In this document: positions 55,186 through 64,000 of the stretch, piece by piece
How positions within the stretch are numbered: the stretch's first letter is position 1
How the letters are laid out: each line of letters begins with the position of its first letter
Source: Tremella fuciformis
Taxonomy: Eukaryota > Basidiomycota > Tremellomycetes > Tremellales > Tremellaceae
Direction: 5' to 3'
Assembly (NCBI GenBank): GCA_032768795.1
Contig: CP136490.1
Span: 6,262,001-6,326,000 of the forward strand
Length of the DNA: 64,000 nucleotides
Position numbers and translations under genes: made by a program
The notes under the pieces: generated by a model
Database searches by the model: none
The model's input: the letters and a program-made list of their open reading frames with translations, nothing else
Told to the model about the DNA's origin: nothing

Positions 55186-56528
55186 ATGAGCCCACGCGTC
55201 GAAGGCGGGAGGCCATTACTGGACAAGAGCGAGCAGAGGATCGTCATCTTGGCTATCTTTAGCCGTGTACTACCTCTCGTCCTCATACACCTCGTCCGGA
55301 TTCCCCTTTTCGACTCTTCGCCTGACCTCGCTGGCGGTTCGTCTCCCACATTGCGCTGGGATGCAATACATTTTCTCTCGATTGCGCTGCGGCGATACGA
55401 GTATGAGCAGCAAGTGGCCTTTCAGCCAGGATGGATGGGCATCATGCGACTCGCAGGTGAAGTGGTCCGGGTAGGTCGCTTCGGCTCGACCATCACCACC
55501 GGCGATGTGATCGTGGGTAGCTGGGTCGTGGCCAACGTCGCGTTTGTGGGCGCTGCCCTCATGCTTTACAGGCAAGTGAATGCTAGACTCGAGAATGTGC
55601 TGCTAAGACTCTAGGCTCACAGCTGCCATATATGATCCAGTCTTCGCCTTCGTGACCACATGCTTCTATCTCCTTCCGCCAACTCCTGCTGTACTGTCGT
55701 CTGCGTATACAGAGCAGATGTTCGCGTTGTGCACCTTTGCAGGATACTTTTGGGCATTGAAGTCGCGCTGGGTATCTGCAGCTCTTGCCCTTGCCGCTGC
55801 AGTCAGCATACGTGCCACCGGTATCTTCTCCACGGCCCTGCTGGCTTGGATGATGCTCCTACCGGATTCAAGGTTGAGTAAGATAAGCAGCGTGAGGGGC
55901 CTTTCAAGCTTCACTGCCGGGTCTAGCTTATGGCTAGATATCCATGCGACGTGTCCTGCATGTCGCAGGATTGTGCTTCGTCATCGTCGCCCCTTTCATC
56001 GGCTTCCAAGTTTATGTGTATCGGGCCTTTTGCCTGGACAATGATTCCTCAAGGTCGTGGTGCGAGGCTGCCTTGCCGCTCCCTTACAGCTTTGTTCAGG
56101 GAGAGTACTGGTTGGTATCAGCTTCCATATCGAAACGAGACATGTTAATGAATAGGGGCGTGGGCTTGTTCAAGTACTGGACAAGTGCCCAGATTCCCAA
56201 CCTCATCATCGCCGGACCCGTGCTACTCGTGTCCGTCACTGGAACCCTACGTTTCTTCAATCGAACACCCCGGAAGCACAATCTCATACCTTTCCACCTT
56301 CATCATCTTCTGATGACCGCCTTGCTCATCTTTGCATCACACACTCAAATCGCTCTACGGGTTGTTTCCGGCGACCCGGTGTTGTGGTGGAATGTATGTG
56401 CGACGGCTTTCGACTGGAGTGCAGATGTTGGCGGGATGACGCGTGGGGGAAGGTTATGGGTGTGGTGGGTCGTCATTTGGGGAGGCATTTCGATACCATT
56501 GTGGGCGGGACACTACCCTCCTGCTTAA
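55186..56528 (+). CDS. GPI18: GPI mannosyltransferase 2 (PIG-V)
   Basis: ER multi-pass enzyme that adds the second mannose of the GPI anchor from dolichol-P-mannose. ATG 55186. Family marks: RWDAIHFLSIALRRYEYEQQ with AFQPGW (the luminal W-D motif and Q-x-A-F-x-P), FVTTCFYLLPPTPAVLSSAY, EQMFALCTFAGYFW, WCEAALPLPYSFVQGEYWLV, LFKYWTSAQIPNLIIAGPVL, and WAGHYPPA at the end. Introns at 55572-55614 (43 nt, AG/GCAAGT donor, GC-AG) and about 55900-55950. Splicing the GC intron gives LYRLTAAIYDPVFAF, while the nearby GT donors shift the frame. Confidence 0.9.
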
Positions 56529-57424
56529 AGACGCTCGACCAAGATCCGATATCTGCACTCGCATCATGCTCCGAGTCTCCATCATGATCCGAGACTCGGA
56601 GCCACGTTTGGTCGCCAGTCCGGCGGACTCGTAATTGCACGAGGCAAATCGCTCCGTCCTCAGCCTCGCTATTCACGCCGAACGACCGACTGCGCCCCAC
56701 CCAACACGAGGCCCAAACCCGTATCACCGGACCCGCAGACGATGGACTCTCATCTGATCAAAGGAGGTCCTCATCAACCCCCGGTCAACTTTCCACCATG
56801 CCAGCCGGCATTGTCCATTGCAGGACAGTACACGAGGCAGACGACCTACACCATAGCGTCCTCACCGCCGACAGGCCGCCCTCCCCTGCTTTTCCCTTCG
56901 TGCAGACTGGCTTCTTCGGGAGACATACATATGCTATCGACAACACGTTGTTAGTCAGCGGCCTCAGCGGGCGTTGGTGGAGTTGGTCTTTCTCGCCGGG
57001 CGACGGACGGTTCAGCACGTCATCGTTTCCCTCGATTTCTTCTGCGATCACTATCGCCCAGCCGCCGCTGTCGAGTGGTTCTCTCGAGTCGACGAACCTC
57101 GCGTGCCAGCACACGCCTTAAAGCAGCTGGTCCCGCCCACTCGGGGTTCCTCCGCTTCGCTCGTCGTCTGCAGATTCTCGTCCCACCCCCCGGTCACTTT
57201 TGCCACCCGGCATTCCTGGGAGTTTTGTCTGTCGGATCCTCTCGTCCAAGAGCCAGCATTATCCAGGTGATGATCGCCCAACGTCCCACCCAGTACGTCC
57301 TCTTCCTGTCTTTCTCAGATGTCCTTTCAACCCTTCTTCGCCGGTTCACTGGAAACGGAAGACTAGCCAAGTTCACCCTTACATTGCTGGCCAATCGACA
57401 GGCGCTAATCCAACCAACAGACCC
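56529..57424. other. Unassigned region
   Basis: 896 bp in which both strands have overlapping open stretches of about 100 codons (plus 56798-57121 and 56974-57270; minus 57114-56785). No motif, splice pattern or start favours one of them, so no gene is called. Confidence 0.3.
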
Positions 57425-57772
57425 ATGTCCTGTGTCCCGTCATTCGAGGCGTTCTCTACAAGTCCGCCCGAACCCGTTCTCAGCGATGACGAACGAGCCA
57501 AAGTGCCGGCCATCGCCACCACGGCGTACTTCTACCTGTGCAGCCAGGACAACAAGGTGAGTGCCGCGTGTGCCGGATTGTCCTTAATTGCTCACAGGCA
57601 GACCATGTCCCTCGGCGACTTCATCGCCGAACTGCGCGAGTATGATATACGGGCCGTGGTGATTGACGAGGCGCTGTCGTACATGAGCACCAACGGGTGG
57701 GTGGAGATCTGGCAGGCCAGAGGCAGCCGCGAGAACTGGATCAGTGTGGTCGAGGAAGGGGACAAGCAGTGA
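57425..57772 (+). CDS. Small acidic conserved-looking protein, unknown function
   Basis: Two exons from ATG 57425 (MSCVPSFEAFSTSPPEPVLS), joined by a 46-nt intron so that QDNK is followed by TMSLGDFIAELREYDIRAVV. About 101 residues, with helical PAIATTAYFYL and IDEALSYMSTNGWVEIW. The start could lie further upstream because an acceptor-like CAACAG precedes the ATG. I do not recognise it. Confidence 0.45.
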   Translation: MSCVPSFEAFSTSPPEPVLSDDERAKVPAIATTAYFYLCSQDNKVSAACAGLSLIAHRQTMSLGDFIAELREYDIRAVVIDEALSYMSTNGWVEIWQARGSRENWISVVEEGDKQ

Positions 57773-58817
57773 CTCTCGGTCGAGTCGAGGGGATCACCGA
57801 GGTGTGCGTGTGGTTGGGGAACGCTATTGTCGAACCACGAGGCGGCGGATGCATCTGTGGAGAAGCTAACGGCGTGATGATGAACTGGTAGGATGGTGCT
57901 CGAGCGTCACCATCACAGCTATTTGTTCGCTATTTGTTCGCTACAAGGGGGTGATTGTGACCTAGGGAGGAGTCTGAGCGGGGCTGTGTGGTACTGTACA
58001 CGGCGAAGAGGCCAGTTGGAAGGCATACCGGTGTGTCAACGGTGTCTCTTGCTCGGCTGTGAGACGAGGGATGAGATCGCTACTATCCTTCGTCGGTTGG
58101 GGCTGAGCTGAGGAACGAGAGAGATCTCACGCCGAGGATGGTAGTGATCGTCGTTCCCCGTGCGCCCCTTGATGCAATGTACACCATCCTTGACCGTCCC
58201 GCACGGTCCCTTCCTTATTGTCTCAAAGCGTTTCATCGTATCCCCCATCATCGCACACTAGACGTCCGCTAGCTTGCTTCGTTCCCCCTTTCCCCTGTGC
58301 TCCTTGATCACTGTGCCCTTGGTCCAAACACCCCCCACGAACTACAATAGCGCGTCGCGGTCGAGAAGCATGCATCATCCCCGACCTGGTGACTCGACCC
58401 CTTGGTCGTTGTCATCGTTGCCTATTGTCGTCACTCTCTCAGCTGGACGACCGGTCACCTATATAGACCCGCGACGACGACGCTCCACTAGTCACGAGTA
58501 GAGGCCAAAGGTAACCTGTATACCTTTGCTTGGAGACGACGACAATCGACGGAGGACAGACGACACCGACATCTGGCCTCTCCCTCTGCCCAACGGGAAC
58601 TGCGGCCACTGCCTTTCTTCACGATACGCCGCTGCTCCTTTCAACTCGTTCCCACCGCCTCATTCTGCATAAATTCTGGCCTTGCAAAGCGAAAGATCCA
58701 CCTTTTTCCAGCCTGCTTCATCGTCAAAACTGGCCGACCCTCCTACCAGGACCAAATCGCCACCCGACCCTTCACTTCCCCTTGCTCACGGCCCTCGCCT
58801 CATCTGACGCTGCTGTC
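57773..58817. promoter_or_regulatory. Long intergenic region and leader
   Basis: About 1 kb. Contains an 11-bp direct repeat CTATTTGTTCG at 57920-57942 and a TATA-like CTATATAGA at 58458-58466. The frame of the next gene is open from 58530 but has no ATG before 58818. Confidence 0.4.
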
Positions 58818-59608
58818 ATGTACGAAACGACCGTCGGGACGCTCGCCGCCACTCGGCTAACGGCTGCCGCGCCCACATCCCGGGCCCAAGCTCGCAGACA
58901 GCACAGCCCGCCCGCCCCGAGGGGCAAGCACGACCTGTTCGTTGACGCGCGGGAAGATCTCGCCTCCGTCTCGTCGTTTGACGAGGACGACATGGGCGAA
59001 CTCTCCGGTACGTTCCCCATCTCGTGTGACTATCTCAACAAAGCTGACGTGCAGACTCGCCCTCTTCCCTGCCCTCGCTGTCCCGCCCCGTCACGCCGCA
59101 CGATCAGCACGAGTCGCACCCAACCATCGTCCGCAGTCGCGGCCGCTCCCGCTCGTCCGTCTCGCCACCCGCCACAGCAGGCTCAGGCAAAGACGAGCCG
59201 TTCTCCCTCTCCCACAAAGCGGTCGCCCTCCTCGGCCTGCAGCCCGGTACACTTGCACATGCCCGTGCGTCGCTCGAGAATGCGCGAGACGAGGTGCGGC
59301 GCACGGCAGACCAGATGTCCTCAATCAGCGACTCGGAGCTACCCCCTCTGCCCAACGGCACCCCCACCACGGCACCGGAGAAGAAGACGCGCGCGCAGAA
59401 AGTCATGAGCGTCGTCGGCGTTGGTGGGCATGCGAGGTTGCCCAGTGTCGTGGTGGGGTATAATGGCGGAAAAGCGGAGGAAGAAAAGCGCGAGCGTAGG
59501 CGACGGGCAGCGGACGGGGTCATTTATTGGCAGAAGGAGGTGCAGCGCCTGTGTGCCGAGGAGGACGCCGTGCGCACCGCGACAATATCGATGAAGAAGC
59601 GGCGTTGA
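58818..59608 (+). CDS. Ser/Arg-rich protein of unknown function
   Basis: Two exons joined at about 59009-59053 so that DDMGELS continues DSPSSLPSLSRPVTPHDQHE. About 248 residues from ATG 58818 (MYETTVGTLAATRLTAAAPT). The middle is Ser/Arg/Pro-rich and likely disordered; helical parts are SHKAVALLGLQPGTLAHARA with SLENARDEVRR, and the end GVIYWQKEVQRLCAEEDAVR. No domain recognised. Confidence 0.6.
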
Positions 59609-59778
59609 GGTATTCGGCGCTGGACGCTGCTTGCTGGAAGATCTGTCGTGACTCTGCTTTTCGCCATATTGCCCTGTGCCCCTGCAATTGCCCTGTCCCC
59701 CATGTTGTCCTGGTTCCCGGAAAACCGTAACGAGCTCGTAGTCATGTCATGATGCAATGTAAACGTACAATCAAATGC

Positions 59779-60356
59779 TCAACTGCTCTTCGACTGGGCG
59801 GCCTGCGTCTGCCGCCGTGCCTCCTCTTGGATGGCCGGCTCAGCCGCCATGCTTTCCATCCGCCGCACCACGTCCTCGACACCTCGTTGACGGTTGTCCA
59901 CACCGAGCCCAGCAGCGCGCTCGGACTCCTCCACTGTGTATGCAGGCTCCTTCAGCTCTTTCAGACGGCGGCTAGGTGTCAGGTGAGCAGTTGAGAAGTT
60001 CTGCTCGAGGCTCACCGGTGGACTTTTGATTTCAGGTGAGTCTGAAGGGCGACTTCCGTCTCGCAATACTTGGCACACTCGACGCAGTACTACAGGTCAG
60101 CACAGTATGACACATACTGTACACGGTGAGACGTACGTGCTGTCCCAGTCCAGGCAAGTCCTCGTTCAGAGGCTGGCTCTCCAACTGTTGGCGTAAATGC
60201 GGTTGGAGATCATCTTGGATCTGGTCGAGATCCTTGACGCGCACCCTCGTGCGGGCCGCACGATGCACGTCGCGGCGAGCGTGGTGGTTCCTTCTCTTAG
60301 TCCGACCTTCGCGCCGGAGTCGCGCAGGCTCACCTCTTCTTGCGCAACCTGCCCAT
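59779..60356 (-). CDS. BUD20: C2H2 zinc-finger ribosome-biogenesis factor Bud20 (ZNF593 family)
   Basis: Shuttling factor for pre-60S export. ATG 60356 in a 23-nt first exon (MGRLRKK), then RRNHHARRDVHRAARTRVRV, KDLDQIQDDLQ, QPLNEDLPGLGQH, and across the next intron YCVECAKYCETEVALQTHLK with KVH: a C2H2 finger C-x2-C-x12-H-x5-H as in yeast Bud20. It continues RRLKELKEPAYTVEESERAA. GLGV closes the conserved part; the rest is acidic tail. Four exons. Conservation is strong along the first 110 residues. Confidence 0.9.
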
Positions 60357-60606
60357 TGCTAGATGCAGTTGTGATACAACCTTTTGCAGCCAGTGGCAAC
60401 TTTTCACTTGCACTTTGAGAACCGGCCACGTGCTGAAGCATCGGCGACGGAACCAAATTCCCAGGGCTGGGGGCACCAGGGAGTAGGGCGTGTTTGATCA
60501 TCATCAGCACAAACACCTTCAACCTTCATCGGCAGCATCGGTTCTCTTGCATCCGCCTCTTGCAGCGACTGGAAGAGGGTTGGAGGGATTGATCGAGCAG
60601 GGAAGC

Positions 60607-62560
60607 ATGTCCCGTGATCGTGTCTACTCTCGCCGAGAGCTGGAGAGTCTTCGGCGGGCCGACTTGCAGACCCTGTACCGAGTGTGTATTCTCGTATTTC
60701 TTCCCCGGACGCGCTTCTAGATCTGTTGTCTGCCCGTCAGGAGAAGCTGATTGCCAGATACATGGTATCAAAGGCTCCAACCAACGGTCGGCCGTACTCG
60801 TTGATGGCCTTGTCGAGCATTACTCCTCCCCCGCCTTCACGGCAGCCGCGACAACTACACATCCGCGTCATGCGAACAGGCTGAGGAGCATCGAGACGCA
60901 GGTACCACACCGGCCGCCTTCGGCCGCTCGTAGTGCCGGAGATGGAAGCAAGACTGCCAGAGCTACCAGCGCAACGGGAGCAGCAAGGCGAAAGAGTCTC
61001 AGTAGGAAGGACTCAGAGGTGGAGAAGGATTCTACAGAGTCGGCGGTGGTGTCAGATCCCGCTAGGCCAGCGAGCAGCGCGTCGGCGGCGCCTGCACCAA
61101 GTGAGCGGTCTTCTTTGCGGCTTCACAGGGCTCAGTGCTGACCTTGAGCATCGTCACGCTCCTTCTCGCAGTCAGCAGCCCCCATTGGTCTTCCGGCTCA
61201 AGTCAAAACGCTCTGGAAGCGCCTCGAAGCGCTCGAGTCCCGCTCAACCCCGTCCCAAGCAGACATCGAGGACATTCGCTCCGAGCTGCGAACCCTACAC
61301 GAACCGCTGGGGACAAGCTCGCGGGTGACACTTGAGCAAGTGGAGGAAATGCTCAGAGAGCGAGATCGCATTTGGGAGGAAAGGATTCGGCTGCTGGAGA
61401 CGAAGTGGGAGCAGCGCTTTCAAGCGGTAATCGACGGTCTGCCAGCATCGGCTGCTCCGGCAGTCTCGCCACAAGCACCGCATGTGACCGTCACCGAAGA
61501 CACGCCGACTGCGTTGGCCAGTAAGACCAACCTGGGCAAGAGACGATCCAATCCTCCTTCTTCCCCGCAGACCGCAGTCGACTCTCAATCGACAGCGGAG
61601 GCAGATGGAGGTTCCCCACGGAAGAAAGCTCGCCTACAGAAAGGTGCTGCACCTGCCGGCCAACGAGGGACATTTCGGATGCCCAAGACTCCAGAAGCAC
61701 GCGTAGCTGCACCAGAACCGCCTTTCACACCCGTCCAGTCTGTATCCGAACCCCGGACACCCTCGCCCTCGCACCAAGGAACCCCTCCTGACAATTCGAA
61801 AACACCTTCTGCTTTCGGTCCGGACTTTTTCGCCGACCTCCCTCGCACCATTGCGACGCCGGATAAGAGGCGCTCTTCTGCCGAGCTGCCATATCCTGTA
61901 TTTGCGACAACTCCCAAACCGCATGAGCCTCGCTCACCAACCCTCGATGCTCCTCCCTCCGCCTCGCGGAACAGAGCCAACTATGGCAACATGTCTATGC
62001 TCACCCCTGGCAGGGTGCAGCGTGCTGGGTCTGCTCCTCGAGCAGTGTCGCAAGCACACATGGACCTGTCGACTATCACCGAAGCTACAGAAGAACCTCT
62101 CCTCGCCAGTGTCGCTCGTCAGCGCACCATCTCTGCCGAGCCAAACCCCGCGGATCTCCTCGGACCATCGCTGGCACGAGATCGCGATGCAACCCTCACG
62201 CCACCGCGTCTCTCTCCTTCGCCATCGATTGCAGATTCGCACTTTTCGCAAGTCGCTCTGCCCCACGCGTCTGGCCGCAAGGTCTCGCTGCAGGCCCGCG
62301 TGACGGGTGGCACTTCGCCTCGCATCCGAGCTGGCTCGTCCCCGGCCAGGGAGTACATGGAGGTCGCGCTGCGAGGCCTGAACAACCCCAATGAGTCGCC
62401 GAGTGCTCTTGCGACCCCCGGGCATCGGACGATGCTGGGCACGGAGAGATACCGCGACACGAGGTTCGGGGACGTGCCCATGCCTGCTCCGGCTTGGCCT
62501 TCTCCGCGAGTTGATCTGATGTCGACACCCGGTGCAGCTTCTGCCCGCTCGGGGGAGTAG
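60607..62560 (+). CDS. SAP-like domain protein, Ser/Pro-rich, probably nuclear
   Basis: Three or four exons. ATG 60607: MSRDRVYSRRELESLRRADL then QTLYR, an 85-nt intron, IHGIKGSNQRSAVLVDGLVE and HY. This L-x-x-L-R-x-x-D-L-Q ... G-x-K-G-x-x-x-x-L-V-x-x-L pattern resembles a SAP DNA-binding hairpin. A second intron (about 61102-61178) leads to a coiled coil (VEEMLRERDRIWEERIRLLE). The long C-terminal part is Ser/Thr-Pro-rich with nuclear-type basic runs (SPRKKARLQK) and many TP/SP sites, suggesting CDK control. Not recognised beyond the SAP-like head. Confidence 0.65.
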
Positions 62561-63004
62561 GTTGGTGCTTCTGCCCGAATGCTCGCCTGCATGCCTTCTG
62601 ACCTTTTGCTGCGCTTCTAGGACCGCCTTGAGGTGTACACCTACAATTGCCTATGCCTGTTGCTGTATCTTGCTTGTTGAGTCGTGGCTGTACACTTATC
62701 CACCTACCTGCACATGCATTTATCTAGGGATGCTTGATGCTTAGGGCCGAGGAAGGATTAGCCCCGTTCCTGCTTGGCTCGTGGCTAAACCTCCACCTCG
62801 TGATTATTCATCTCTGCAATCTCTCCAATCTCACCTCATAATCACATCATCGCTCTCCAAAACGTCGTCTTCGGTACCAAGAAGCTTCTCAACGCCGTCA
62901 AAACTACTCTGTAGGCTGACATTCACCCTGGAATACCATTCAGCGTATATTGAGACCAATTGAAGCTCCTCTCGAGCCAGGCCAGCTCGTCCACTCACGG
63001 CAAA
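62561..63004. promoter_or_regulatory. Intergenic region upstream of the GCL modifier gene
   Basis: 444 bp, no gene or repeat seen. Confidence 0.35.
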
Positions 63005-64000
63005 ATGACCACTTCGTCCGCTGTCGACCCGCCTCCTCCAACGACCGTGTACATCTTCACCACCTCACAAACCCCACTGGGTATCCGATTCCCCAAGCCA
63101 CACAAGCCCATACTGAACATCCCACCACTCGTGCATCGTACACTGCACACTGCACTCGATGCCGACCCGCCCAGCATCTCTGTCAAAATCCCTCCTCGAT
63201 ATTCAGGCCCAGGCGAAGGGGCGACAGTGTACATCCCCGACCCGCTCACTTTGGCCAAACATGATCCCCCCTCTACCTCATCCTCGTCATCCCTTTCCAG
63301 TCAGCCTCTCGCCCTCGATGAGTCTACGCTTCCAGACGATCCGCGACCTAATCCCGATCTAAGCCGACTGGCGACAGACGAGGAGCTCACGGTCAAGCTT
63401 CACCTCGTCGACTCTGCCCCACCACCCGTACGGGCGCGCTGGGTATCGGAAGCCCTTTCAGTATTGGAGGAGACCAAGGGTTTGGCTGGGCCGGACACGC
63501 TGTTGTTGGGCTGGAAGGGCGTCGACTATAAAGGTCGCAAGACGGCCGCGAGCGAGATGTTCGGCTGTGGGTCCGAAGGCCTAGAGAGCGGGAGCGGGGG
63601 CGAAGACGTGCCACCCAGCGTGGTCAACGACGTGGAACAGACCTGGCAATTGGTAAATGAGGACATCCTCGGTCGGGGGCAGGGCGCATGCGCAGATGGA
63701 TGTCGGTCCAACGGACAGTCCAATGGCCGGGCGAGCCACATCAAACCGAAGAACGTCGGGACCCTTTACCTGCCAATCGCAGTCTTGAGCAAGCTGGCAG
63801 ACGGACCGTGGAAACCGGCTGTCAATGCGATGGACACGCCAGACTGCCATCATTTGCCGAAAGATTACACCGACTACGCCAGAAGCCAGGGTATAGAGCT
63901 ATGGGCGGGCGGAGGGGGCGAAGGTGCAGGTTGGTCATACTGATCACGGTAGTGAGGTCGTGCAGCTGATATCAGACCCCCTGCCCGATGCCTACCTCCA
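63005..64000 (+). CDS. Glutamate-cysteine ligase regulatory (modifier) subunit, 3' end missing
   Basis: Aldo-keto-reductase-like subunit that raises the activity of the first enzyme of glutathione synthesis. ATG 63005 (MTTSSAVDPPPPTTVYIFTT). Seen: EELTVKLHLVDSAPPPVRAR with WVSEALSVLEE (fits the GCLM beta-alpha start), DTLLLGWKGVDYKGRKTAAS, VEQTWQLVNEDI, NVGTLYLPIAVLSKLADGPW, and YARSQGIELWAGGGGEGA. A 45-nt intron at about 63932-63976 then joins DPLPDAYL, after which the window ends. The last motif (GIELWAGGGGEG-x-DPLP) is typical of fungal GCLM. Confidence 0.75.

Noticed and set aside
1..64000. Prokaryotic features (operons, CRISPR, Shine-Dalgarno sites)
   Set aside because: The spliceosomal introns and mitochondrial, ER and nuclear-pore proteins show nuclear fungal DNA.
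1..64000. tRNA genes
   Set aside because: I looked for GTTCRANNC B-box strings with a matching A-box outside the coding regions and found none; an automated scan could still find one.

Overview
The window is nuclear DNA of a fungus, most likely a basidiomycete yeast of the Tremellomycetes type. This is an inference from gene content, GC-rich compact layout (about 28 genes in 64 kb, both strands) and the intron style. Nearly every gene is cut by several 30-60 nt introns with GTRNGT donors and CTRAY-like branch sites a few bases before the acceptor. Most single open frames are therefore only exons, and the gene models here were built by joining exons by eye at GT-AG (a few GC-AG) sites using conserved protein motifs.

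Layout. 1-9.4 kb: 3' part of PRMT5, a very large disordered protein (minus), NEDD8, and N-acetylglutamate synthase. 9.8-13 kb: an MFS siderophore-iron transporter (minus) with two exact ATCWGATAA iron-GATA motifs in its upstream region. 13-20 kb: a CINP-like protein, a DUF185/MidA methyltransferase, a multi-pass membrane protein (minus) and argininosuccinate lyase. 20-29 kb: a RecQ helicase (minus), an OYE-type flavin oxidoreductase, a divergent pair of small paralogous WTPEK-domain proteins and an AIF/AMID-type FAD oxidoreductase. 29.6-42.7 kb: a Sec2/Rabin8-like exchange factor (minus), 5-oxoprolinase, the Rab GTPase Sec4/Rab8 (minus) and the nucleoporin NIC96/NUP93. 43.1-49.6 kb: three tandem paralogues of an unrecognised family, the best candidate here for undescribed biology. 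50.3-64 kb: FAD glycerol-3-phosphate dehydrogenase with an EF-hand tail (minus), a 407-bp inverted-repeat element with 9-bp target duplications (MULE-like MITE), mitochondrial uL30 (minus), GPI mannosyltransferase II, three proteins of unknown function, BUD20 (minus) and the 5' part of the glutamate-cysteine ligase regulatory subunit.

Functional threads. Sec2 (GEF) and Sec4 (its expected GTPase) lie less than 6 kb apart. 5-oxoprolinase and the GCL modifier subunit are both glutathione-cycle genes. N-acetylglutamate synthase and argininosuccinate lyase are the first and last steps of arginine synthesis. No tRNA, rRNA or CRISPR array was seen. Exon boundaries are hand-derived and need transcript data.
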